This document shows positions 34,479-40,629 of a stretch of 40,629 nt of DNA, piece after piece. Made by a program: the position numbers and the translations under genes. Where the stretch lies: contig JAFYGI010000056.1 of NCBI GenBank assembly GCA_017543265.1, positions 1-40,629 of the forward strand. Direction: 5' to 3'. Source of the DNA: Bacillota bacterium (GTDB lineage Bacteria; Bacillota; Clostridia; Lachnospirales; CAG-274). The first letter of the stretch is position 1, and each line of letters starts with the position of its first letter. Below the pieces are notes generated by a model that saw only the letters and a program-made list of their open reading frames with translations, was not told where the DNA came from and made no database searches.

Positions 34479-35204
34479 ATGTCAGTACACACAGGCAAAA
34501 TACACTCGGGCAGCGCCGAGATATATTACGAGCTTTATAAAAACGACAGGCCAAAAACGCTTGTCCTGCTGCACGGCAACGCCGAAAGCGGCAAAAGCTT
34601 TACCAAGCATATACCCATATTAAGCGAATATTTCGACCTTCTTGTCGTTGACAGCCGCGGCCACGGCCAATCGAGCATAGGCGACGGAGAGCTCAGTCTT
34701 AACAAAATGGCTGTGGACCTTGAAAACCTTTTTAATGCGCTGCAAATAAAAAAGGCGCATATTCTGGGCTTCAGCGACGGTGCAAATGTGGCCATGCTTT
34801 TTGCGCCGCAAAACAACGACAGGATCGACAAGCTGGTGCTTGTGGGCGGCAACCTTGACTTTTCGGGCTTTGATCTGCGCACCAAGCTGCTTGTTGCCGC
34901 AGGCTATTTCCTGTCATGGATAAATCTTAAAATAGACAAAAACAACAAGATACAAAATGCCTATTACTACCTTATGTTCAAGGAGCCGCGCATAAAGACG
35001 GCGCAAATAAATAAGATACAGGCACCCACCCTTGTTATGGCAGGCAATAAGGACATGATACGCCCTGCACACACCCGCCTTATCGCAAACAGCATAAAAA
35101 ACGGCAGCCTTAAAATTTACGGCGGCGACCACTTTTTTATCTACCGCGAGCCGGAGGAATTTTGCAGGTATATTATTGATTTTTTGACAGATGAAAAGGA
35201 ATGA
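34479..35204 (+). CDS. Alpha/beta hydrolase
   Basis: The 241-residue cytoplasmic enzyme has the full catalytic set: oxyanion-hole LLHGN (30-34), nucleophile elbow GFSDG with Ser99, Asp192 in AGNKDMIRP and His218 in GGDHFF. It lacks a signal peptide. The substrate is unknown; small esters are typical for this group. It starts 11 nt after ylbF with GGCGGTG ahead of the ATG, and is probably cotranscribed. Confidence 0.9.
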   Translation: MSVHTGKIHSGSAEIYYELYKNDRPKTLVLLHGNAESGKSFTKHIPILSEYFDLLVVDSRGHGQSSIGDGELSLNKMAVDLENLFNALQIKKAHILGFSDGANVAMLFAPQNNDRIDKLVLVGGNLDFSGFDLRTKLLVAAGYFLSWINLKIDKNNKIQNAYYYLMFKEPRIKTAQINKIQAPTLVMAGNKDMIRPAHTRLIANSIKNGSLKIYGGDHFFIYREPEEFCRYIIDFLTDEKE

Positions 35205-35211
35205 ACCGCAA

Positions 35212-35400
35212 ATGAGTAAAAAAACAGCCTTTGTTACATATTTGGTTGCCTTTACGGTCGCATATGACCTTATGGAATATTTATATGCCGCAATATCGGG
35301 GCAGCCCTTTGTTTTTTCTTTGTTTAACTATGTCTCCGAGCCACTTATCGTTGCGATAATAACGGGATACATATTTATTTTAAGAAAAAAAGACCAATGA
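35212..35400 (+). CDS. Small membrane protein of unknown family
   Basis: The 62-residue protein has two likely transmembrane helices (about 7-27 and 38-57) and ends with a basic tail LRKKDQ. I do not recognise it. The start at 35212 (MSKKTAF) has AAAAGGA about 10 nt upstream and lies 7 nt after the hydrolase stop; an in-frame ATG at 35191 would overlap that gene. It is the last gene of the rnj operon and is followed by a hairpin. Confidence 0.6.
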   Translation: MSKKTAFVTYLVAFTVAYDLMEYLYAAISGQPFVFSLFNYVSEPLIVAIITGYIFILRKKDQ

Positions 35401-35441
35401 GCGTGGGCGCTTCTGCCCTGCGCGGATATTTGCGTTTTTTT
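35401..35441 (+). terminator. Probable terminator after the rnj operon
   Basis: GGGC (35405-35408) pairs with GCCC (35415-35418), with further GC pairs outside and a T run at 35435-35441. An alternative short hairpin, CGC (35421-35423) with GCG (35432-35434), lies closer to the T run. The exact fold is unclear. Confidence 0.5.
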
Positions 35442-35496
35442 GTAACCAAACGGAAACATAATTATAATTTTTTTGTAAAATTACCGACATAATGGT

Positions 35497-35525
35497 TTGA
35501 CAAAAGGCAAAATATGTATTATAAT
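35497..35525 (+). promoter_or_regulatory. Perfect consensus promoter of gluconate 5-dehydrogenase
   Basis: TTGACA (35497-35502), exactly 17 nt, then TATAAT (35520-35525): a full match to the housekeeping sigma-A consensus. The leader of about 65 nt includes a hairpin, CAAACA with TGTTTG, at 35540-35565, ahead of TAGGAGG. Confidence 0.88.
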
Positions 35526-35596
35526 TGATGTAGATATTCAAACAGGCTGTAAACCGCTTGTTTGATAATATTATATAATTTAGGAGGTATATTATC

Positions 35597-36394
35597 ATGA
35601 GCAATCCTTTTTCACTTGAAGGCAAAATTGCATTTGTAACAGGCGCAAGCTACGGTATCGGCTTTGCTATTGCAAGCGGTATGGCTAAGGCAGGCGCAAA
35701 GATCGTATTCAACGACATCAAGCAGGAGCTTGTTGACAAGGGTCTTGCAGCATACAAGGAAGCAGGCATCGACGCTGTAGGTTATGTTTGCGACGTTACA
35801 GACGAGGATGCTGTAAACGAAACGGTTAAGAAGATCGAGGAAGAAGTCGGCGTTATCGACATCCTTGTAAACAATGCAGGTATCATCAAGAGAATACCTA
35901 TGATCGAAATGTCTGCTAAGGACTTCAGACAGGTTATCGACGTTGACCTTAACGCACCTTTCATCGTTTCAAAGGCTGTTCTTCCTTCAATGATCAAGAA
36001 GGGCCACGGCAAGATCATCAACATCTGCTCCATGATGAGTGAGCTCGGCCGTGAGACAGTTTCCGCTTATGCAGCTGCAAAGGGCGGTTTAAAGATGCTT
36101 ACAAGAAACATCTGCTCCGAGTACGGTGAATTTAACATCCAGTGCAACGGTATCGGACCCGGTTACATCGAGACACCCCAGACGGCTCCTCTCCGTGAGA
36201 GACAGCCCGACGGTTCAAGACATCCTTTCGACAGCTTCATCGTTGCTAAGACACCCGCAGCTCGCTGGTTAAAACCCGAAGAGCTTGCAGGCCCCGCTGT
36301 TTTCCTTGCATCCGAGGCTTCTAACGCAGTTAACGGTCACATCCTTTACGTTGACGGCGGTATCCTCGCTTACATCGGCAAGCAGCCTAAATAA
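35597..36394 (+). CDS. Gluconate 5-dehydrogenase (SDR family)
   Basis: The 265-residue short-chain dehydrogenase has NAD(P) motif TGASYGIG (15-22), NNAG (92-95) and the catalytic Ser145-Tyr158-Lys162. The C-terminal half, with GPGYIETPQTAPLRERQPDGSRHPFDSFIVAKTPAARW and a GILAYIGKQP tail, closely follows the streptococcal Ga5DH protein. It should interconvert D-gluconate and 5-keto-gluconate; KduD-like activity on pectin-derived keto-sugars is an alternative. Codon use (AAG, GTT, GCT, CTT, GAC) differs from its neighbours and resembles rpmI and rplT, so expression is probably very high. It has a perfect promoter, an AGGAGG site and its own strong terminator, so it is monocistronic. Confidence 0.92.
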   Translation: MSNPFSLEGKIAFVTGASYGIGFAIASGMAKAGAKIVFNDIKQELVDKGLAAYKEAGIDAVGYVCDVTDEDAVNETVKKIEEEVGVIDILVNNAGIIKRIPMIEMSAKDFRQVIDVDLNAPFIVSKAVLPSMIKKGHGKIINICSMMSELGRETVSAYAAAKGGLKMLTRNICSEYGEFNIQCNGIGPGYIETPQTAPLRERQPDGSRHPFDSFIVAKTPAARWLKPEELAGPAVFLASEASNAVNGHILYVDGGILAYIGKQPK

Positions 36395-36413
36395 TTAAAT
36401 ACAAACAAAATCA

Positions 36414-36442
36414 CGGGCTGCATTTTGCAGCCCGCTTTTTTT
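36414..36442 (+). terminator. Terminator of gluconate 5-dehydrogenase
   Basis: The 9-bp arms CGGGCTGCA and TGCAGCCCG enclose a 3-nt loop and are followed by seven T. The reverse strand side (GTGATTTTGTTTG) is also T-rich, so it may also end the convergent membrane-protein operon. Confidence 0.92.
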
Positions 36443-37727
36443 ATGTAAACCACGTTGTATCGTATAAGATCTCATGTCCGAAATTCACCACATATACGCA
36501 GGAGCAGCACATAAACGCATTTACGGCAGCAAAGGCCGTACTCCACGCAAAATTTTTGCGGACATTTTTATTTGCAATAAACCCGAATATAAAATATATC
36601 AACATACCAAGGGCAAAAAACAGCGTAAACACCGTAATATGCTTATGGAAAAACGCGCCCTCGTTTATGCCTATAAAGCTGCGCACGATAAGTGTCGGTA
36701 TGGAATAATAATATTTTGATGTGCCGAGCAGCTTGTAAAAAAGCAGCCATTGCAGGTATGCCAAAATTGCGGTAGGAACGATATACGCAAGCATATAAGC
36801 CGATTTTTGCTCCTTGACCGTTTTATTCAGTATAAAAAGCTGCGAAAACAAAAACAACGCTCCGCCGAAATAATTTATGCCAAGGTCTGCACTCTCGGGG
36901 TTTATAAGCTTCCGCAAGGCACCGTATTGTGTAACGCAGTCAAGAAATCTGGCCGCGGCGGGTGCGCATATCAAAAGCCCCGCAAGCATCATAAACCCGA
37001 TGGAATAAACCGCAAACCCTATGGGAATCTTTGCATTTTGGGTCACAAGCCGCAGTTTTTCCGAAAAACACAGGCCTTTAAAGCGTTTTCTTGTCATAAT
37101 ACGCACGGCGGCGAAATACAAAAGCCAGACCGCAAGCAGTATGGGGTATGTATGTCTGATATAAAGCGGCAGGGGCGCAAGCCACGCAAACACAAGAAAT
37201 GCGGGACGATTGCCGATAAGATCTAAATTATCATCCCAATCCCAGCCGTCATCATCGCAGTAAAAATATATTACATAGTAAGGCGTATTATGCCTGCCCT
37301 CGTACTTATCGGCATATCTGTCATATTCCCGCGCCTTTTCATATATCGGCCGCAGTATATAATTCATATAATCCATTAAAACGCAGTATTCAAAATCCGT
37401 AAGCTCCACACTGCAAAGTTTTGCATAAGGATAAAGTTCTTTATTGGAATAACCGCTGCGTACGTCTTTGACGGTATCATTGGGGGAGTCCAAAACGAGA
37501 TGGAACCACATATAATAGGCTTCCATGGTCATTGTACGCCCATTTATTCTCACCCAAAAGCAATCGTCGGTACAGTCATTTGCTATGGGCGCATAACCCG
37601 ACGGATAATTTACACCGATTTTGGTTTGCTGCATATTGCCGTAAACCGCCATCCTGCACCGTGTATATAAGGCACAGAGCGTTACCAGCACAGCTATTGC
37701 CGCAGCAAAAAAGAGAATTTTTTTCAT
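36441..37727 (-). CDS. Polytopic membrane protein of unknown function, paralog A
   Basis: The 428-residue protein begins with one N-terminal hydrophobic helix (about 3-24). An extracytoplasmic region follows (about 25-170) that contains several Cys and an unusual CDDDGWDWDD cluster. About six further helices follow. I recognise no family. It shares a pattern with the gene at 37740: an FSEKLRL/FSQKKQL-type segment before a helix pair, and a KEQKSAYMLAYIVPTAIL versus GEKRLIAAYIPTAALI segment. The start at 37727 has GGGGG 8 nt upstream. It lies 12 nt behind the paralog, so one operon is likely. Confidence 0.65.
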   Translation of the reverse strand: MKKILFFAAAIAVLVTLCALYTRCRMAVYGNMQQTKIGVNYPSGYAPIANDCTDDCFWVRINGRTMTMEAYYMWFHLVLDSPNDTVKDVRSGYSNKELYPYAKLCSVELTDFEYCVLMDYMNYILRPIYEKAREYDRYADKYEGRHNTPYYVIYFYCDDDGWDWDDNLDLIGNRPAFLVFAWLAPLPLYIRHTYPILLAVWLLYFAAVRIMTRKRFKGLCFSEKLRLVTQNAKIPIGFAVYSIGFMMLAGLLICAPAAARFLDCVTQYGALRKLINPESADLGINYFGGALFLFSQLFILNKTVKEQKSAYMLAYIVPTAILAYLQWLLFYKLLGTSKYYYSIPTLIVRSFIGINEGAFFHKHITVFTLFFALGMLIYFIFGFIANKNVRKNFAWSTAFAAVNAFMCCSCVYVVNFGHEILYDTTWFT

Positions 37728-37739
37728 ATCCCGCACCCC

Positions 37740-38813
37740 CTAAGTCAACCTTATCAGATAAAACGCGGAAAACCCGTCTATAAAACAGATACCGCAGGCG
37801 CAGAAAGCAAAAACAATGCTATACGCAAGCCTTTTTACCGTGTTTTTTGTGTATATCCGCAAAAACAAACTAAACAACAACACAGCAGGAAGCAGCATTA
37901 TAATATAGAAGCCGAATTTTGCAAAAAACGGTATGAACGGGTACAAGCTTGTTATGGATTGCAACCTTTCGCAAAGCCCCGTATAATAAAGCGGGCATAC
38001 CGCGCCGCTTATCAATGCCGCTGTCGGGATATATGCGGCGATCAGCCGTTTTTCGCCCTTAAAAAACTTCGAGAGCAAAACCGCCTGTACGGCGATATAT
38101 AACGCCGCCGTTACCGCATTTGCCCAAAACGGTTTGAAGTTTCTTACCACACGGTAATATTTTTCCATTACATCCGCAGGCAAAAAATGCTTGAACACAA
38201 GCCCCGTGAGGACATTCAGCACCAACACGACAGCAAAACAGCAAAGCGCAAATTTCAGAAGCAAGCCGCATTTATCGCGGGCCAACTGTTTTTTCTGAGA
38301 AAATGTAAGGCTGCGGTCTTTCGTATATTCGCTTGCGCAGTAGGCAAAAATAACAAAAACAATTGAAAATACCGCATATACAAAGCCGCCCCAGATATGC
38401 CTGTAATAAACACAGCACACCAAAAAAACGGGCAGGTTTATCAGAAAATTGCCGCTTATCGCCGTGGCATAGAGCCTTTTATCCGCGCTCACCTCCAAAT
38501 ACGGATACTCCTCTTTTTCATTTTTACCCTTGATACATTTTGAGGTCAAGGCAAAAATATCGCTGCAAAAGCACCTTTCAAACGGTGTGAGCCGCGCACA
38601 GCTCGGATAGCCCCGCATAATAAGCGTATCTCCCTGCGTGGAATTCCATTTTCCGAATGTAAGTACAACGCCGAGATCCTCGTTATAGCGATATTCTATC
38701 GACCCCTGCACATAATAGTCCTTTCCGCGTATAAGAGGATAGACAAGTGTAAACAGCCATACCGCGGCTATAGTAAAAACAAGCACCCTCATTTTTTTGT
38801 TAATGCGTTTCAT
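37740..38813 (-). CDS. Polytopic membrane protein of unknown function, paralog B
   Basis: The 357-residue protein has an N-terminal helix (about 8-28) and an extracytoplasmic part (about 30-115) with four Cys (CARLTPFERCFCSDIFALTSKC). About seven helices follow. It is a distant paralog of the next gene downstream, by helix order and shared segments. The start at 38813 is chosen for TAGGTAG ahead of ATG and for the perfect promoter 50 nt upstream; a longer in-frame extension reaches into that promoter. No function can be assigned. Confidence 0.65.
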   Translation of the reverse strand: MKRINKKMRVLVFTIAAVWLFTLVYPLIRGKDYYVQGSIEYRYNEDLGVVLTFGKWNSTQGDTLIMRGYPSCARLTPFERCFCSDIFALTSKCIKGKNEKEEYPYLEVSADKRLYATAISGNFLINLPVFLVCCVYYRHIWGGFVYAVFSIVFVIFAYCASEYTKDRSLTFSQKKQLARDKCGLLLKFALCCFAVVLVLNVLTGLVFKHFLPADVMEKYYRVVRNFKPFWANAVTAALYIAVQAVLLSKFFKGEKRLIAAYIPTAALISGAVCPLYYTGLCERLQSITSLYPFIPFFAKFGFYIIMLLPAVLLFSLFLRIYTKNTVKRLAYSIVFAFCACGICFIDGFSAFYLIRLT

Positions 38814-38865
38814 AATATCACTACCTATAAAAAATACCCAATCTAAAACGTCTTTATTTGTTATA

Positions 38866-38894
38866 ATTATACAACCATTTAATAATAATGTCAA
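38866..38894 (-). promoter_or_regulatory. Perfect consensus promoter of the membrane paralog operon
   Basis: On the minus strand, TTGACA (38894-38889), a 17-nt spacer and TATAAT (38871-38866) are visible. The match is complete, which implies these two unknown membrane proteins can be well transcribed. Confidence 0.85.
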
Positions 38895-38975
38895 TAGTTA
38901 TTATAAGATTTCACCAAATACAGGTCAACGTTTTTTTACACAGAAAGTCCTTAATAAAAAAGCGAAAAATAACTG

Positions 38976-39004
38976 TTGACAAGTGATATTTAAGGTGCTA
39001 TAAT
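38976..39004 (+). promoter_or_regulatory. Promoter of infC-rpmI-rplT
   Basis: TTGACA (38976-38981), a 17-nt spacer and TATAAT (38999-39004) are visible, about 310 nt before infC. The transcript would begin near 39011, at the edge of the L20 leader. Confidence 0.85.
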
Positions 39005-39010
39005 ATTTAT

Positions 39011-39150
39011 CTGTAAAGAAGAAGCTCTACTTCTCACCTTACGGCAAACGCGCTTTAAGGTCACTCATTTTTCATATACCCTTTACTTGGGTCTATGTGT
39101 CAATGAATCGGTTTTAGAGCAGAGCTTTACGCGCTGCTTTTTTTGTTGCA
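39011..39150 (+). ncRNA. L20 leader (ribosomal protein autoregulation)
   Basis: The leader shows the pattern of Firmicutes L20 leaders: a 5' hairpin region AGAAGCTCTACTTCT, the conserved TTTAAGGTCACTCATTT, then CCCTTTACTTGGGTC with TCAATGAATCG pairing back to CATTTTTCAT. It ends with a terminator hairpin (39118-39138: AGCAG with CTGCT plus inner pairs) and a T run at 39138-39145. Free L20 would bind and favour termination, shutting off infC, rpmI and rplT. The region 39151-39300 has short hairpins (39235-39246 and about 39262-39273) and no gene. Confidence 0.85.
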
Positions 39151-39315
39151 AAGCTGTAAAAAACGGCAAAAGGCTTTGAAAAATTTATTTGTAAAAAGCA
39201 TTTTGACTTTTTGACAGCCCCCTTACATGAGCAAGCCGTTCACGGCGGCGAATGTTAAGGGCAAGCACTGCTTGTTTTGCAACATGACTTTAATTATATT
39301 TAGGAGGTGTCTGCT

Positions 39316-39822
39316 ATTACTGATTTAATGATTAACGAGCAGATTAGGGATAAAGAGATCCGCTTAATTTCCAATGACGGTGAACAGCTTGGTATAATGT
39401 CGGCACGCGATGCGCAAAAGATAGCCGATGAAAAAAGCTTGGACTTGGTAAAAATATCGCCGCAGGCAAAACCGCCCGTGTGCAAGATAATGGATTACAG
39501 CAAGTACAAGTTTGATATGGCAAAGCGCGAAAAAGAAGCGCGCAAGAAGCAAAAGACGGTTGCCGTTAAGGAACTTCGCTTATCTCCTAACATTGACACA
39601 CATGACGTACAGGTCAAGGTAAAGAATGCTATTAAATTTCTCCAGGAGGGAAATAAGGTAAAAATAAGCATCCGATTCAGAGGTAGAGAGCTTGGACGCA
39701 CCGATGCGGCAGTCGAGATAATGAACGACTTTGCGGCACAGGTAGCGGAAGTTGGTGTTGTGGAAAAGCCCCCCAAGATGGAGGCACGCACAATGGCCAT
39801 GTTCCTTGCGCCCAAAGCATAA
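39316..39822 (+). CDS. infC: Translation initiation factor IF-3 (AUU start)
   Basis: The 168-residue protein binds the 30S subunit and proofreads initiation. Both domains are present: an N-terminal part (MINEQIRDKEIRLISNDGEQLGIMSARDAQKIADEKSLDLVKISPQAKPPVCKIMDYSKYKF) and a C-terminal part (VKELRLSPNIDTHDVQVKVKNAIKFLQEGNKVKISIRFRGRE). The start is ATT at 39316-39318: AGGAGG (39302-39307) lies 8 nt upstream, a GTG at 39307 would overlap the Shine-Dalgarno sequence, and the first ATG (39328) is 20 nt away. An AUU start is the classical autoregulatory feature of infC. It is followed by rpmI after 59 nt. Confidence 0.95.
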   Translation: MTDLMINEQIRDKEIRLISNDGEQLGIMSARDAQKIADEKSLDLVKISPQAKPPVCKIMDYSKYKFDMAKREKEARKKQKTVAVKELRLSPNIDTHDVQVKVKNAIKFLQEGNKVKISIRFRGRELGRTDAAVEIMNDFAAQVAEVGVVEKPPKMEARTMAMFLAPKA

Positions 39823-39881
39823 AATAACTGTTGTTTAAAGTGTACCGCAAAAGTACACGGTAAATCAAGGAGGAAAACAAA

Positions 39882-40079
39882 ATGCCTAAGTTAAAGACAA
39901 GAAAGGCTGTTGCCAAGAGAGTTTCCGTTACAGGTTCCGGCAAGCTTAAGAAGACAAAAGCTAACAAGCAGCACATTCTTACAAAGAAAAACACAAAGAG
40001 ATTAAGAGACTTACGTAAGTCTGACTTAGTTGATAAGACAAACATGAAGCAGATGAAGCGCTGCTTACCTTACATCTGA
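39882..40079 (+). CDS. rpmI: 50S ribosomal protein L35
   Basis: The 65-residue basic ribosomal protein is complete, with MPKLKTRKAVAKRVSVTGSGKLKK and NTKRLRDLRKSDLVDKTNMKQMKRCLPY matching the family. AAGGAGGAAAAC lies directly before the ATG. It is the middle gene of the L20-controlled operon. Confidence 0.98.
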   Translation: MPKLKTRKAVAKRVSVTGSGKLKKTKANKQHILTKKNTKRLRDLRKSDLVDKTNMKQMKRCLPYI

Positions 40080-40112
40080 TAGTTGGAACATAATCTAAGG
40101 AGGACTTGAAAA

Positions 40113-40466
40113 ATGGCAAGAGTTAAAGGTGCATTAAACGCACGCAAGAAGCATAAGAAAGTTTTAAAGATGGCTAAGGGCTACTTTGGCGCAAGAAGCA
40201 AGCAGTACAGAGTTGCTAAGCAGTCCGTTATGAAGGCTATGGCACACAGCTTTGCAGGCAGAAAGCAGACAAAGCGTGCTTACAGAAGACTTTGGATCGT
40301 TCGTATCAACGCTGCTGCAAGACTTAACGGTCTTTCCTACAGCAAGTTCATGAACGGCCTTAAGAACGCAGGTATCACACTTAACAGAAAGATGCTTGCA
40401 GACCTTGCTGTAACAGATGCAGCTGCATTTACATCACTTGTAAACACTGCAAAATCAGCACTTTAA
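40113..40466 (+). CDS. rplT: 50S ribosomal protein L20
   Basis: The 117-residue protein is complete and acts in early 50S assembly by binding 23S r[44 protein letters not shown] at the N terminus and [41 protein letters not shown] in the globular part are standard. AAGGAGG lies 9 nt before the ATG. It is also the likely repressor of its own operon through the leader at 39011. An insertion sequence begins 30 nt after its stop codon. Confidence 0.98.
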   Translation: MARVKGALNARKKHKKVLKMAKGYFGARSKQYRVAKQSVMKAMAHSFAGRKQTKRAYRRLWIVRINAAARLNGLSYSKFMNGLKNAGITLNRKMLADLAVTDAAAFTSLVNTAKSAL

Positions 40467-40497
40467 TAAAAGCAAAAAAGACTGTCATACTGATATG

Positions 40498-40531
40498 TAC
40501 CCTCTTTACTGGACACCCAGTAAGGAGGGTA
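40498..40531 (+). promoter_or_regulatory. Hairpin sequestering the transposase ribosome binding site
   Basis: TACCCTCTTTACTGG (40498-40512) pairs with CCAGTAAGGAGGGTA (40517-40531) over all 15 positions, 14 Watson-Crick and one U-G in the transcript, around a 4-nt loop. GGAGGG, the Shine-Dalgarno sequence, is inside the 3' arm. mRNA entering from rplT would fold and block translation. Confidence 0.75.
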
Positions 40532-40537
40532 TTTTTT

Positions 40538-40629
40538 ATGCGTTATACTTATGAATTTAAGAAAGAGTGTGTGGAACTTTATCGACAAGGACAATGGGCT
40601 GAATGCCCGGAAGGCATTTCAGAAAAGGA
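40538..40629 (+). CDS. Transposase OrfA-like, N-terminal fragment
   Basis: Thirty residues are readable before the window ends: MRYTYEFKKECVELYRQGQW then AECPEGISEK. The YxxEFKxxxVxLYxxG pattern is the start of the helix-turn-helix domain of IS3/IS150-type transposase first proteins. GGAGGG lies 8 nt before the ATG, inside the hairpin at 40498-40531. The gene is cut by the window edge, not truly truncated as far as can be seen. Confidence 0.75.
   Translation, partial: MRYTYEFKKECVELYRQGQWAECPEGISEK

Larger units (their letters stand above)
40496..40629 (+). mobile_element. Left end of an insertion sequence (IS3-like), cut by the window edge
   Basis: The element seems to start at TGTACCCTC (40496) and runs off the end of the window. 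It has a 15-bp hairpin at its end, then a transposase start with a strong Shine-Dalgarno sequence. The protein N terminus (MRYTYEFKKECVELYRQGQW) is of the helix-turn-helix type found in IS3-group OrfA proteins. The other end, length and target duplication lie outside. Confidence 0.7.

Overview
The window looks like a chromosomal segment from an anaerobic member of the Clostridia (Firmicutes). The signs are the ylmE-sepF-ylmG-ylmH-divIVA division cluster, the IreB-RuvX-DUF1292 trio followed by ribonuclease J and a YlbF protein, spoVB- and ylbJ-type sporulation-lineage genes, a Firmicutes-type L20 leader in front of infC-rpmI-rplT, purine-rich ribosome binding sites, and an extracellular pectate lyase ending in a dockerin-like module. 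I cannot name the genus from the sequence alone.

Layout. Positions 1-136 are the 5' end of a 23S rRNA gene on the minus strand. It has its own consensus promoter and a folded leader of about 410 nt, and no 16S gene precedes it. Positions 687-8186 (all minus) hold sodA, metG, a membrane-anchored SGNH-like protein, a class I methyltransferase, a TGS/uridine-kinase-like protein and a MntP-type manganese exporter. Positions 8267-15636 (minus) are the division cluster (HlyD-like protein, YggS, SepF, YlmG, YlmH, DivIVA), with the pectate lyase 16 nt behind divIVA. Positions 15717-18530 (plus) hold a YlbJ-like membrane protein, a copper-amine-oxidase-N-domain secreted protein and YebC. Positions 18607-20287 hold a divergent pair, an anchored two-repeat protein and an XRE regulator, around three phased direct repeats. 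Positions 20330-23995 (minus) hold spoVB and typA. Positions 24124-30940 (minus) read like one long operon: AI-2E-family permease, CPBP protease, GH13 glucosidase, Imm17-like small membrane protein, thiE and ade. Positions 31135-35400 (plus) hold ireB, ruvX, DUF1292, rnjA, ylbF, an alpha/beta hydrolase and a small membrane protein. Position 35597 starts a highly expressed gluconate 5-dehydrogenase. Two tandem paralogous membrane proteins of unknown function follow at 36441-38813 (minus). The window ends with the L20-regulated infC-rpmI-rplT operon and the left end of an insertion sequence.

Themes. Carbohydrate use is suggested by three genes: pectate lyase (extracellular pectin cleavage), GH13 (alpha-glucan breakdown) and gluconate 5-dehydrogenase, whose codon use resembles that of the ribosomal genes. 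Translation and RNA decay are represented by metG, YlmH, YebC, TypA, RuvX, RNase J, IF-3, L35 and L20. Several genes appear to use rare start codons (infC AUU; rnjA, yggS and spoVB UUG; the SGNH gene GUG), judged from ribosome-binding-site spacing. No complete defence or phage system is visible. The items most worth a second look are the separately promoted 23S gene, the phased repeats at the XRE locus, the tandem membrane paralogs, the structured rnjA leader, and the insertion sequence whose transposase ribosome binding site is hidden in a hairpin.
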